From: Epiperipatus broadwayi
Taxonomy: Eukaryota; Onychophora; Udeonychophora; Euonychophora; Peripatidae
Assembly (NCBI GenBank): GCA_028023455.1
Contig: JAQFVV010006203.1
Span: 14,234,348 to 14,298,347, forward strand
Length of the DNA: 64,000 nt
Reading direction: 5' to 3'
Part shown: positions 25,101 to 40,100 of the stretch, piece after piece
How the letters are laid out: the number at the start of each line of letters is the position of its first letter
Position numbering within the stretch: the stretch's first letter is position 1
Program-made: the position numbers and the translations under genes
The notes under the pieces: model-generated
Databases searched by the model: none
What the model saw: the letters and a program-made list of their open reading frames with translations, nothing else
What the model was told of the DNA's origin: nothing

Positions 25101-28100
25101 ATTAATGTAAATTATTATTATAAATATATAAACTTACTCTTCAATAATATCTGATATCAGTGAAGAATAGAGCAGAAGACCTTCAGGAAACTGCAAAGCA
25201 ACTGAAAAATAAAAAATACAAATGGATTTATTTGGTATACGAATAATGGGGAAGAAACGAAAAAAGCAAAATTATAAACTATTTTCTACGTTGAAAATCA
25301 TATTCACATGAAAAATGGTTTAATGTTTGCACCTAAGTATTTAAAAATATATATATTTATATATTATAATAAAAAATTTCAAGTACAACTGTTTTTTCCT
25401 TATATATATATAACTTGAAATAAAACTGTAGGGTATCTATAAATTAATTAATTCAATCACTACTTGTGAAAATTAGTAATTAAATTAATTTCTGGATACC
25501 CCATCCTTTTAATTCAAGTTAAATGTAAAAACATCAATTATGGTTGGAGAAAACATTTATTTTCTTTTTTACATAAAAGCATTTATTATATTATTTTTAA
25601 CTTTTTAATAATTATTTCAATTTTAATCAAAATGAAAACCAAAAACAATATTCAGTCTATGTAGTATTTAAAAGACAATCACATGTTAAAAATCAATTTC
25701 TAGAATCATGTGAGTTGCTAGTTGTTTTATCATATTTGATGACAAAAAATATAACAACTTTAAAAAAAAATAGTAGACTATTTACTTAAATGTCCTCAAA
25801 TTCTTACTTAAAAAACATATAAATAAAATTTGGCAGTATATTTTTCTGATTGGAACAATATATATTAGCATTAATTCACAATGTTATTAGTATCCAAAGT
25901 AAAACTTATCCATCATTGCAGTTATAAATAAAATGCATAAATTGTAAATAAAGTACACATCCACCTACATAAGATATTACTTTCTCTAAATTTGAATCAT
26001 TCTTCACTGTCTTGAAATACCAATTGTATCACTTAAGCTTTTATATATTGCTTATCAAATGTTATGTAACTTAAATTTATTCTTTTATATATATATATAT
26101 GTTAAAATTTATATACAATTTGCTGTTAATAAAGTTTAATTTATATATAAAAAAATCAATTCCAATGTTACTTTGTTTTTTTAATATTTGCATATTTTTT
26201 CTAATTATTCCAATTACATTTGCATATTTTTTCTAATTATTCCAATTACCAGCATTCATTCACATTAAAAATTGTTTACAATATTGTTTTGTTTATGAAA
26301 AAAATATTTTGCAAAAATCAATTTTTACAATGATGAGAAAATAAAATTTCATCCATTTTTAAAAAAACAACATTCATAATGAAGATTTGTTTTTATTTTA
26401 ATTTATCATAACATTTTTTGTTCTAAGCATTCTTCTTTTAAAAAAAGATCCATCAGCCTTTTGCATGAATCAATGAAAACTTACTGAATCAATATCATGT
26501 TTGAAATTTGGTCTACCAATATTTCTACAGCAAACAAATAAAGGCATCACCTTGAAATATTTCACTATCATACTGCATTGCCATCAATTTCTAACACGTA
26601 CACAATTTAAAGAAAATCTAGTGGATAGAACTATCTTACAAACTCAGTTACAAATTTATTCTAAACAAACAAACAGTTTCTACTTAAATAAAAGCATTTA
26701 ATAATAAAAACCTTCTTACATTTTTCCATATATAATATTACTGAAGTAACAATATCTTGTTTCCTTTGAATAACGGAAGTCATTAATGATGCTACATATT
26801 TGCAAATAAATGTAAAAAATATATATTTTCAGCTTTCATTTAACAAACAGCAATAGTTAATTTCAAAACAGTGACAAACTACAAATTTTTAAATATTAAA
26901 TATAATTAATTTTAGTAAAGGAGGTACATATAAGAGTATTTATATACAGTATCTATATTACTATATAAACATTGAAAGATTGTTTGTTTGTAACTTTATG
27001 CCTCAACAAATATTGCATCAATCTTGAAAAATCTAGCATGATTTTATTTTTTTTGTGTGTGTGAAATTTTACAAGCATATAAATTTTTCTTTAATTGTTT
27101 TAAAAAAATTTGCATTTTGCAATATCATAGTTGTTTTCAAATGATGACATAAAAAAATCAAAAAGAGGGCAGCACTGATTAAAAGATTAGGTAGTTGAAA
27201 AAATTTTTAAACAAAAAATATAGTTTTTGGTAAAACAAGATAAAATTTAATTTTTTAAATATATTTTAATTTAATTAAATTGCATTTGTAACCATATTTA
27301 ATTTCTCATTTGAACAATGATAATTTAATTCAGTTATAATAATGATTATAATGATTTTGATAAACTTTTAGAATTTCAGTTTAAATATATATTTAATTTA
27401 ACATGTATTAAAGTAAAATTTAAAATGATACAGAAAGATAAATAATATTGAATTTGATGTTTACTATGAAGTTGATAAACTTTTAGATGTCAGTTTAAAT
27501 ATATTTAATACATAAAAAAAAAGAAAGTTTAAAATGATGTGGTTACAGTAAGAGAAATACTGAATTGGATAAACTTTTACCATTCTCACATGATAAAGTA
27601 AGATGTTGTGGCTATGTATTGAAATACATAATAGAGAAATGAAGAGATATTAGTTTTAGGTAATTAAATAAAATTGTGATAAATAAATATATTTTAAATT
27701 ATTTAAACTTCGTTTGGACTACGAATTTAGTTTCTCATTTGTATATATTATGACATTAAAATTTTATAGCTATTTAAAAAATTATCACATGAAAAATATA
27801 AAATACATTATTTTAAAATTGTTTATTGTATTTAATAAAAGTTATAATTCTGTGATTCTGCTGTTGAGGATGGGAATAATTCTAGATAGAGATTTTATAG
27901 GCTTTCTCTTCAGCACTTGTCAATAAAAGCTTGTTAGAGCTGTCTATATTATATTTCTGTAATACAATAAGCAAAAACACATGATATAAAACTTGCTTTA
28001 TTGATTAATATATAGGCATTTACATTAATCGAGATAAAGCTCTCTACTATATTTTTATATTTATTATAAATTTATATGAAAAAAAAAACCCCAGTATAAT

Positions 28101-31100
28101 GGATTTTCTTTATTTCCATTTTTGATGATAATTTATATATATAATGCTTAATATCCATATCATACCTGGAATAATATTTATATAAAAAAACTTTGTACAC
28201 AATCAAAAAATACCTTTTTTTGCATTTGCTTTCTTTATGCGCCAAACTGTTTTAAATATTTCGAAGTTATAATTTTCTGGAAGCTACAAATAATAATAAT
28301 AATAATAATAACAATAAATACAAAAAAATATACTGCATTGTATAATATAAACAAAATTAAAAGCTTACAAATACATACTGTTTTAATTTTAAAAAGCATA
28401 CATTTGATTGATATTATAATATTTGTTAAATAAACTTTTTTTTTTTTTTTTTTGCTTTTGTACTTTTTATTGATATATTGAGACAATATGAGAACAGCCA
28501 TTATTACATTACTTTGCAAGATCTGTGCAATGACATAATATCAAATTCTGGAGTGTACACTTCATGGATTGGTTCTAATTCTGACACTTCCATCATCTGA
28601 ACTTCTTATGAACTCGAGTAATAATGCCATTTAATTATTTATTTATTTTTTATTTAGTCTCCAAAAAACAAACAAAAAAAAAAAAAACTAGAAAAGATTA
28701 ACAAAAATCAAAGTATAATATGAAATCACTTAACAAAACTATAAAAGCTAATTTAAATAGAAATATGGGGGCTAAAATATTAGAATTACTAATGAGAGAA
28801 TTATAGGCTATTAAAATGACAACTACATGATGCAGCCATCTGTGGAACACCTTTCTTTAACATACAATACAAATATTTCAATTAAACATTGAGAGCATAT
28901 CAAAATAGATATGATACTCTTTTATAAAATACAAAAATAAAAAAAAAGCAAGACAAATTTGATGTCAATTGTGTATTTAAAATCCCAGATTTAACGTTGG
29001 TAACTGACTCATTAAATATGATCTGGCTACTTCAAATTATTTCCAGAAAAGCAAACAATCTCCACTGAAGATAAAATAAGATAGTGTAATGGAAAGTATT
29101 TTAAAATATAAGAATAATGCTAACAAAGCAACATTGTGTCATAAATAGCAATATTTCCCTGTTGGACAAGCCAAAAATGTAATGGACAATTAATTAAGTA
29201 ATAGCTGAAAAGCTGCCTGACTTACAAATGCCCAGATATTTGAGCAAACTAGAAATGTAATGGAACAATAAAATACTGGTCATCCACAATAATAAATACT
29301 ATGGTAAGTGAAAACTGACCAACAACAATATGGATAAAATAAAACTAACTATTCACTGAATAGATTGCAGATTTTGGTAATCATAAATATACTAGAAAAC
29401 ATTATAACTGAGCAGGGTTAGCTAGCCGGCAAATGCATCATAGATTTGGGCAGCCAACTGTAATACATAAAATTATGAAACAAATCAATTTCTCCAATTA
29501 TGAACTACAGATTTGGGCAATCTAAAATATACTGAATAAATGTTGTACTTAGATAACTAAAAAAATAACGAATAAATAAACAAACATATGAATTAATCCA
29601 CAAATGGTTCTATGACAGTTTGGATTTACATCTGCAGTGGATTCATGAATTTGTAAGGTGTAAATGGATCTATAATAAGTGTTTTTGCTTAGCAAAGAAG
29701 ATAAAATTCCAATAAATAATATTTTACTTGCTAATGAGATATCATATAAGATATACACTTAAATATTTTTAATTGTAAATAAACTGTGTAATAAAATAGT
29801 TTCATAATGATTTATGCAGTCAAAGTACTTAAGTTAATAATAATAATATAAATTTATTGAAGTAAATATTAACTCATTGAGATGGCTAAGACCAATAACA
29901 TAATCCCAATTTTATCAATTGCAGTCTAATATCATATAATATATATTTATAATTTACTCTTGCCAGACTGCCGCTAATAGAAAAGATTTATGATTAAAAT
30001 TATTAGCATATAGTCATAAAGAGTTAATAATAAATTCTTTCTCATACAATCAAAGAAATCATTGTAAGAAAATTTTAATATTATCTTTTATATATATATA
30101 TATTATGTTTTATATCTTTTGAATCAATGCTTTTTAATAATAATTAAATAATTTAAATAAATTATATAGAATATTATTTATGTTTAAATTTTAATTTGTT
30201 TTCAAAAATGTAATATGTTAACAATTGATTTAAGTCTTAATTACTTGAATCTATTATTTAAGCCTATATCAAATGATAAGACTAAAACAGCATTACAATT
30301 AAGATTATTAATTAAAAAAAGACTTTGATAAATATTTTATCAATAAACTACTATTATACTTTTAACCATTATTAATAAGTGAAATTTATTTAATGTAGAT
30401 AATTTAAAAGAAAATTTTCTCTTAGCATCTCTTACCAAGTTTAGCTTATATATAATTTCAGCTTATACTATATTATCCCATGATATCTCCTTTGGCACAT
30501 CTATAAAAATTTTATCCTTAAATAATATTCTCAACCATTCCTTTTATCAATATTATAATCCATGGAAAAAATGGATAGTTTAGTAGCTTCATGGCAGTTA
30601 AGCATAGCTTTTGTTGTCAATCATCACATTTTAATCATAAAGATATCAAATGAGGGAAAGGATGTTCCTTCCCTCCTAAGTAATTTTTTAGTCACAGTAC
30701 ATATTTCCTTGCTATAAGACCAGAATCTATTTGTAAATGTAAGATAGGATAAAACACAAAATTTTAAGCAAAATAGAGTATATGTATTCTCCTTGCTGAA
30801 CTGGTTTTTGTAGCTATGGTAGCCCAAAATACAGTCTTTTTCTTTTCTTTTTTTTTAAAACACTAGCTCATGAACATAATTCTAATCTTAATAAGGCATT
30901 GTTACCACTGGATATAACTTAGAAAAAAAATTATTTCATTTATTTATTTAATAAATAAAGTATCCATTCACTCCACATTTATTCCAAATTAATAACCATA
31001 TTTATTAAATATAATACCTTTAATTGTTTTCTTTATTTAGTTACTCATAAACTATAAAGGGAACTACAGATGGTAACATGTGTACATTACAATAGTAAAT

Positions 31101-34100
31101 ACTACTTGAAAAGATGATCTTTATGTATCAATCCACTGGCCTTACTTTTCCTTCTTTTATATTTATTGAAATTTTCAGTTATTACATTAGCCTTTGAGGA
31201 TATGAAATCAAAGATAGAGTAGAGTGATCTATTTTAAAATGGATGACTTTATCATGATATATAAAGTTTATAATGATGAACAAGAAAAAACATCTGACTT
31301 GAACAGATAAGAAATAAAGACAACCCTTTACAGTCGCTTAATCATTGCATGGAGATTTACTAATATTAAGTTCTTTTCTCTATAGTCAACACAAATCAAA
31401 TCCATCACTTTTTGTAAATTAAATTCTCATAGTTGAAAGTCATCCAATCCTGAAAATGAATTTTAAAAAGGGTCAATAAAGTCAATATACTGGATGTCTT
31501 GAAATTTTTTTTAATAAGAATCCAGTTCATTGCCTTTTACTATGATAAAACATATAAAAAATTTATAAGACTTGCCAAAAAATTATACTCAGACAATTCA
31601 TTCCATTTCTTTTTATGCCAAATGCTGAGAAAGTGTTGACAAATTATAAAATCTTTTGATGATACAAAAAAAAAAAAAAAGGTAAAGAAAGAAAAACAAT
31701 ACTTTATGAAACCAGTTGAAATATGATGAATATACAAGCATCTTTAAAAAGCAACCACTATTCTTATTGATGAGATTAATTTTATAAGACTGATGATAGC
31801 AAAAAAAAAATATTAGAGCAAGTTTTTCTTTCAAAAATTTCATCAATGGACTCCAAAAAGTATAATATTTTAAGCCAGAAACCAAACTGAGGATAAAGAA
31901 TATACTCATGAATATACAGGAAAGACATATGATATTGTTGTTATGTTTTTCTGAAACTTAACATAATGAAATTAAAAGATAATCATGAACTTGAATTTGT
32001 TCTTGTGCATTAAAGTAGATAAAGTTTCAGAAGTGTACAAATAATTTCAGTGTTTTTATAAGCTTAAAGATAGAAACTAAAGCATAATTTGCAAAAATAT
32101 TTTCTAATATTATCCACACAAAAATAATTAAAAAAATTTAGCAGTAAAGAAAAAACTACACCAACAAACCTACCAGCAATTAAAAACAACAAAAAAAAAT
32201 CCTCATTATCAACACACTTTTTTAAAAAAACAACTTTTAATTGGAAGACAGAATTATGTTCAAACAACCTTGCTCTAATTTGTTTGTTTTGAAGATAGAC
32301 AATTCTCAATTATTGAAGTGTATAATAATAAGTAATAATGATACTGAAGGTAGATTTCTTTTTTATGCTTAATGTAAAAAAAGCTTCTGAAATACATTAA
32401 AGATATGTATTATCTTCCTGATGTGACTTCAGTGTACAGTTATGTTTAGACAAATTACCTATTTTTCTAAAAATATCTAAAGTTAATATATGCAGAAAAG
32501 CCATCAATTTTCTAGGAAAAATGATTTCCAGTTTAAAAAAATTTCAAACAACTCCAAATAATAATCATATCAAATATAAAACTTAGAAAGGTCCACCTTA
32601 TTTTTAAATTCTCTCATATACCTTGCTTAATATATTCATTTAGATCTTCCAAAAATGGATTTCAGAAAATTCACATATGAGGATATTAAGTAATAAATCA
32701 TAGATTTCTACTTTATGCTTATCAAATTATAATAATAAAATTGTGCCAACACACATGTAAAGTAAAGCTATATAAATGATAATTAACAAATTAAAAAGGT
32801 TTAGCGCTTTTGAGAAAGTATATTTCTCATAATCATAGCCTGTTTGACTCACTCATAGGAATCATTATGTATGTACATTATGCAAATGATCAATTAGTCC
32901 ATTAATCGCAAAGAATCATGTTTTGCTATATCTAAAAGATGGGCTAATTGACTCATTTGCATAAAGTTTACATATTGTATATACATAATGATTCCTATGA
33001 GTGAGTCATAACAGGCTATGATTATGAAAAATCTACTTTCTCTAAAGCGCTAAGCCTTTTTAATTTGTTAATTATCATTTATATAGCTTTACGTTACATG
33101 TGATGGCACAATTTTATTATTATATGAGGATATGAAAAGGCTGCAAGTCTGCTTCAAAGAATGGAGTCTTTTCCCTAATCACATAAAAAAATAACTGCCT
33201 CTTCATAATTAGCAGTCTCTCAGAAATGAGACAATTTTATCTCCAGAACAATAACAACAACAAAAAAAAAAGGCAAAGAGAAAAACAAAGAATGAAAAAT
33301 TAGAAAGCAAAGAAAGAAAAAAGATTAATGAAAAATGCATCGCAATCAATTAAAAAGTGCAAAGGTTTGTGACACGAACAGATTATTCCATCGCCATAAT
33401 TAATGGAAAGATGATCAACGTCAAGAGAGGTTCATGACTAAGCAAATGATGATATAAAAGAATACTTATGATTAATTTAGTTATAATCTCAGCAATCATT
33501 ATTAGTAAATTAAGGTAACTTTCAGTCAATTTTCTATCTAAGCAACATGACAACATCTCATAAAATGCAAAATATAAAAATTATGATCCTATCCTGCATT
33601 TAGAAGAGAGTTTGGATCATTTTATTTATTAACCAAAAATCATATATAAAATAATTTTCAAAAATAATATTAAAAAAGAAGGGCTGGTGATGAAGAATAT
33701 GCTATAAGAACTTTTCTCAGAAAAAGCATATTTAACAATTGAGTACTATACCACTGATTGGAGAAAAATGTTAATACCAAATTTTTGCATGTACAATTGA
33801 AAATGAATATGTGAACTATTAAACAAATCATTACATAACATTCTAATAGCTAGAAATTAGTTTAAAAATTTGGATATACCATTACCCTCTAGTGACCTCT
33901 GATCACTGATGCTTATAATACATGGCCTTGGAATATAATAAAAACTGTCCCTAATGATATAAAAAAATATCACTTAAATCCATTCACTGCAATGGCTGCA
34001 TGTCTTTTCTGATATTTTCCCATCAAACATCTGAAGACAATTTGCTCATAGATAATATATAAAAATCTGACTATATTAGATCAATAACTAGGATATCAGT

Positions 34101-37100
34101 TTCCCCACCTAATATATACTTCAAATCAAGATCTCTTTTCTAGATATTTAACAAAAATCTTCCAAACAATAAAGCCAACTGGATTTGAACTTCCTGGATA
34201 TTAATAGAGTTTCAGAGCAAGCATAAGCTATGATCATTATATTTAGATACTGTACAAATAAAATTTGATAGTCTCTGACTAATACAGGTGTGGCTATCCT
34301 TAATGACTGTTCATTTATGCATAACTGACAAAATGAAACTACAAGTGAATCTATTTCTTGATTAGAATCTCTATAGATTTATTTATGATTGGGAATAGCT
34401 AAATATATTATATAAAAAAAAAAAACTTATACACTAATATATATATATTCAAGTTATTTAAAAACAAATAGCACAATTTCAATTAGCCATTAATATATTA
34501 GAATAAAATGCATAATAAAATAAAAGATAATAAAATATGTATATAAAAAAGCATTTAAAATATCAAATACCAATGGCTAAATTAATCAATATAATGAACT
34601 AATTACACATTAATTTGCAATATAACTTATAAATCCACTACCAAACAATATACAGTTGTAATACTTGATTATCAAAGACATCACTTCATATGTATATTGT
34701 AAATTAATTAGAGATAGTAAAACTCAATGTCTACATCTCTAACATATCCTATATATTTTTCTCCAATCTTCATATCATGTATGTTAAACAATGAGCAACA
34801 GAAGGTATTTAAATGTTAGTCAATCCTAAACTCTGCATAATATTACTAACATAACTGTCACGTATAAAATATATACAACATGTATCAAATTATAAGAATA
34901 GAAAGTATGCATATATGGAACACTTTCTGTCTCTTTAAAGGGCAAGAGACCATTAAAAATATAAACAATAATAACAGATTTTAATATCTACAATGTATGT
35001 AAGGGGTTTTATATTTGAGATGCCAGAATAAATTGTATTAAATGAATGGTAGATAATGAGAAACTATCGTCAATAATGATCAAGTGCTATTACATAACAA
35101 TTCCAACGTTTCCCCATTCAGATAACTTAATCTATATAAATTTGCAATAAATCTATATACTACATTAAATATTTATTTTTACAGCTGAAATGCATCTTGT
35201 TTTCTTAAGATAACACCTCTGTAAACTTTTTAATGAGATTATGTAATTGAAGAATCTATTTTCCCATTTTTTTTGTGTGTTAAGTTTCTATTAGTTTTTT
35301 TTTTTTATTAACATTAATGTAAATAATACATTTTAAAAAGTTAGTGATTAAAACTTGCTTCTATTCATTTTTCTTTTTCACTTATTATTTTATGAGAAAA
35401 AAATAAAGATTACACTCATAATTAGTTAAATATATATAAGATTTATTATTATTAAATCGAGACCAATTGTAACTAATTTTAAAAGGAGTGTTTTTTATGG
35501 ATACAATTAGAACTTATATCAAGATTCAATAGATCAGATTATCTAGCTGGTTTATGATATAATATACAAAACTTTTTGAGACCAGTGATTATTTTAATTT
35601 TTTGCTATGATATCAACAATGTTTATTTACAATTCTTAATTATTTCAATGGGCTTACTAGATAAAAGTTATTAAAATATGAACATGTTACGGTATAAACA
35701 CTTAATGCAATGAGAACAGAAATTGTGTTACAAATGATATCAATATCCCAATGTTTTACAATAAAGTGAAATTAAGTGACAAAACATCAAATAATTCCCT
35801 CGTTTACATTTAAGTATGCCTTTGGAAACTGTAATTAACTTTATTTGCTTTACTTTAAATAAATCTGTTGTAAGCTTGAGCAATCAATGAACTCTAGATG
35901 GTGTTGTTAAATTACCATCTCCAAACTAATTTATGTTTATTGGTCTAATCCGAAGCTTCTCATCAATGAAGGCTAACAATCTAAACTATTTCAGGAAGAT
36001 AGATATCGTATTAACATCCATTGTCTATTAATTATTCAAGGTTAAATAATAATAAAATGAGACTTAAAAATAAATAGTGATGAATAATTGAAATTTTATT
36101 GAAAACAAATAAAATAGAAATTTTAATGTACCTGTTTAACAGCTAACTGCAATAACTGATCATTTAAAATCTCTGCTGGAATTTGATTGGATGTCAATCT
36201 TTTTTTACCTAAAAAATAAGTTAATATTTATAAGTAAATATTTAAAACAATAATTAAAACTATGATTAGGAATAATTCACTTTTCCATTCAATCTATAAC
36301 AATGTAAAATACAATTGACTACTAAAATGTATTATTTATATAAAAAAAACTTGGTAAATCAAAAAAAAAAAAAAATTTAATTATACATTTGAATTCTAAT
36401 ACAGCCTTACCGATGAAAAATAATTAACAAAGATGAAAAATTAAATATTTAAAATTTGGAAAACAATTCAGACTTCCAATCCTTGTATCTTATTCTAACA
36501 CAATATAACACACTTGGATAGTTTCTATATATTTGCAACTTCATTCAGAGAGAAAGTTACTATTCTAGAGAATAATTTATGATCCAGTTATTTCTATTTA
36601 ATTATTCAAATTCATAACTCTTTTTAAACTTATGAATTCCAGCCAATAATAGTTTCAGCTGTAAAATCTAAAATCACTACAAAATTCTATATATCTTAGT
36701 AATTTATATTTGAAACAGAAATCAAAATGGTGAATAAAATATTAGTATTCATTTTTATAATTAAATTTGTAAATGGCATAGTTGTTACGAAAAATAATAT
36801 ATATTAAGGCTATATAACCTTAAGACCCCGCGCTTGAAAAAACGACAGTAGGGAAATCTTAACACAAGATTTATCTTGTCTTTTAAATAAATCTTGTGTT
36901 AAGATTTGTAGAGATCCCTACTGTCGTTTTTTCAAGTGCATGCTCTTAAGGTTATAACCTTAATATATATTATTCATTTTTATATAAAACTGCAACAAAG
37001 ATAGCTGGTAGAAAAAAGCAATTGACCAATAAAATTTCTATTGAGACTAGAGAATTTATGAAGAAAAGAAGGAATATGAGGATATATAAAAATGATGCAT

Positions 37101-40100
37101 TAAGAAAGATTGAATAACTCAAATTTTGTAAAATGGTACGTAAAAGAATTGATAATGATATAACAAAGTATAATTGTGAACTAGCAAGGAAAGTTGTAGA
37201 AGAGAATAAAAGTCTCAAGAGTGTAAAACAATATTTTGGTATTGGTAGGAATCTTACATTTGCAATAAGATACTAAAAAGAAACATGACATCATGAAATG
37301 GGTAGAAGAGTTCTATCAAGAATTATATAGTAAGAAAGAACAAGTACCTCCTACATCTATTATATCTTCTGAATTGTCCAGGATTTTAAATGAAGAAGTG
37401 AGACATGCAATTAAATTTATGAAGAAGGGAAAAGCTCCAGGTAATGATGGAATTATAATCAATATATTAAAAGAAGCAAGTAAAAAAATAAAAAGTTTTT
37501 TGGCAAAATTATATACCAAATGTCTAAATGATAAAGATGTATCAGATGACTGGAAGAATACAGTATTAATATTAATATTTAAAAAAAGTAATAAAAAATA
37601 TATTAGAAATTACAGACCTATCAGTCTTTTATCAGCTTTATACAAAATTTTTTACTAAGATGCCAACCAAAAGAATATGCTGGATTTAAAAATGGTTTTA
37701 GTACAGTAGATCATATCCAAGTATTGAAGTTATAGAAAGAACCAATGAATATGAGTCGCCATTATGCTTTGAATTTGTAGATTATGAAAAGGTATTTGAT
37801 TCTATAAGCATTTCTTCAGTGATTAAAGCATTGGATCATCAAGGTATAGACCCAGGATATTGTCATATTCTGAAGAATATTTATAAAAATGCAACAGCAA
37901 CAATTAGATTATATAATGATATTAGGAAGATCAACATTGAGAATGGTATACGACAAGATGTCTTCAAATCTCCAAAACTTTTTACAACAGTGCTGCAAGA
38001 AGTATTTTGTGAATTAAAATGGGAAGCTAAAGGAGTAAAAATAAATGGAGATTATTTAAGTCATTTAGATTTTGCAGTTGACATAGTTGTTTCTGCAAAT
38101 AATGCTTCAGAGCTTCAGGAAATATTACAAGAGTTATCAGATGAAAGTAAGAAAGTAGGACTAAAGGTAAATAATAAAAAGACTAAAGTAATGTTCAACG
38201 GATTTTCTCAAAAGATGAAAATAAAAATTGATTATGATGAGTTAGAAGAAGTGAACAACTAAAAATAATTTGTTCAGATTATTACTACAGATAGAAACAT
38301 AATGGATAAAATTAATCATAGAATTAAACTTGGTTGGAGTGCTTTTGGTAGAAATAACTTGATACTAAAAGCAAATATGCCTATGTGTTTGAAAAGGAAG
38401 GTTTTTAATAAATATGTTTTACCTGTTCTTACTTATGGATCTGAGACCTGGACACTTAATAGAAGAACAATACAGAGACTTCAGACTACTGAAAAAAGTA
38501 TGGAGACATGCATGTTAGGAGTAATAAAAAGAGAATGAAAATGCAATACATGGGTAAGAGAACAAATAAGTGTTACTGATATCGTTGAAAGAATTAAAAG
38601 ACTGAAGTGGAGTTTGGCTGGACATATTGCTAGAAGAGATCATAAATAGATGGACAATTGAAATCTTAAACTGGATTCCAAGAGATTTAAAAGATCCAGA
38701 AAGAGACCACATGTGAGATGGATGGATGTAAAAAGAAAATATGCAGGGGTGATTTGAAGAAGAGAGACTAGAGATTGGAAAAGATGGATTGAACTTAGAG
38801 AGACCCTCATCCTGCAATAGATTGATAATGGTTGATGATGATAGATAAAATATCATTATTCTAAATACCTATTATTCAACAACTTATATTACCCAAACAA
38901 AATTTCAAAAGCGATCTTTAATCTTTTACAATAAATAAATTAGTTTGCATATACATTTACAAATAAAATAATAATAATAAAAAACATTCAATAAATACCT
39001 ATAAATTAATAAGCCGAAAAGTAGTGAGCTGCTTTTTTTTTTATCTTAGTAAAATTAGAATTTATAATGAAGTAAAAAGTCTAGTCTTGAAATCCAAAAA
39101 AATTTACAAGACTGGGATTTTGGATTAATGATATTTTACCCTTATCAACATGATCATGGTAATAGGAGAATACCTAATATTGGTGATGATATGATCCCTG
39201 CACAAACTCTAAGCATAAAATCCATAGATCATGGCCCAACTGTGCCATCTCCAGTGTTCAAACTTTTTATGAATTTCTGAGCAATAAACCATTCAAATAT
39301 TATTTTTTGCTTTAAATGACAATATCCATATAAAATTAGTTGACATTAGTTGCAATATCTGATAATTTTAATGAAATTTAATTGCTTGAAGTTGAAGAAT
39401 CTCTATTTAACCCTCCAAAAGTTGTGATTGATTTGAAAGATACAAGTAAAATTTTTAAATATTATTATATATCAGATGCATATGTTCAACTTTGTTTATT
39501 TATGCATTCGTATGTGATTAATGTTAATCCATAATATTTAGGCTGTCAATTTAGTAAGAGCATATGTTCAGAATGTGAGGACATGCACTATTCAATACAA
39601 GTCAATGTTATTGCAAAAAAATCATGCATTTTATTATATAAATGTAATGAAGGCAAATTTGCAGTGTTTTTAAATTTAGTTTTTCACATTTCAGCACATG
39701 GTATTAATAAATGTAACCCTTGGACTACAAGCAATCTCTGGTGCAATTTTTTTCATCATAAATTCTCCAGAGTTACTAATTTTTTAAATCAAAATAAGTA
39801 GTTGAAAAAAAAAAGGATTAGTATTTTATAAAATCACTATCATTTACACCATATATATATATAATAATGTAAACAAGCATTCATTAAGGTTTATGATGTT
39901 ATGATAATATGCTTTAATATAAAGTCAAAGAAGCTACATAAAATTTTGGGATATAACACTGAAATTTAATAGTAGTTTCACTAATAAATCCACATCATAT
40001 ACTATCCTTAATTTCCAATTATTTCAATAATAAACACATAAAAAAGGCATAATAGTTTTCAACTCTTAAGTTTAACCATCAGCAGAATTTGCCTTACACA

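Larger units (their letters stand above)
25202..28213. other. DPH1 intron 3
   Basis: AT-rich intron. It contains a perfect 32-bp tandem duplication (26186-26249), a possible mobile-element end (26935-27060) and diverged 100-bp tandem repeats (27356-27570). No coding exon seen; the open frames at 26501-26701 and 27714-27926 are AT noise. Confidence 0.55.
36980..38870 (+). mobile_element. RTE-type LINE, 5'-truncated and decayed
   Basis: A non-LTR retrotransposon inserted antisense in DPH1 intron 1. The endonuclease is missing. A linker ([20 protein letters not shown]), reverse transcriptase and C-terminal region can be followed through several frames. RT motifs: [33 protein letters not shown], and LDFAVDIVV in place of the YADD box. 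The tail region reads [11 protein letters not shown] and [11 protein letters not shown]. The 3' end has a TGATGATGATAG tail, usual for RTE elements. Many stops and frameshifts: inactive. Confidence 0.85.

Noticed and set aside
28235-28519. 94-codon minus-strand open frame as a gene
   Set aside because: Rich in K, I and F runs from poly-T and AAT repeats. It also overlaps the real DPH1 exon 3 in a different frame.
31540-31909. Overlapping minus-strand open frames
   Set aside because: Dominated by F/Y/L runs from A-rich sequence and not linked to any gene; they lie in DPH1 intron 2.
36793-36973. Rho-independent terminator-like hairpin
   Set aside because: This is a eukaryotic intron; the structure is a 180-bp MITE-like element, not a terminator.
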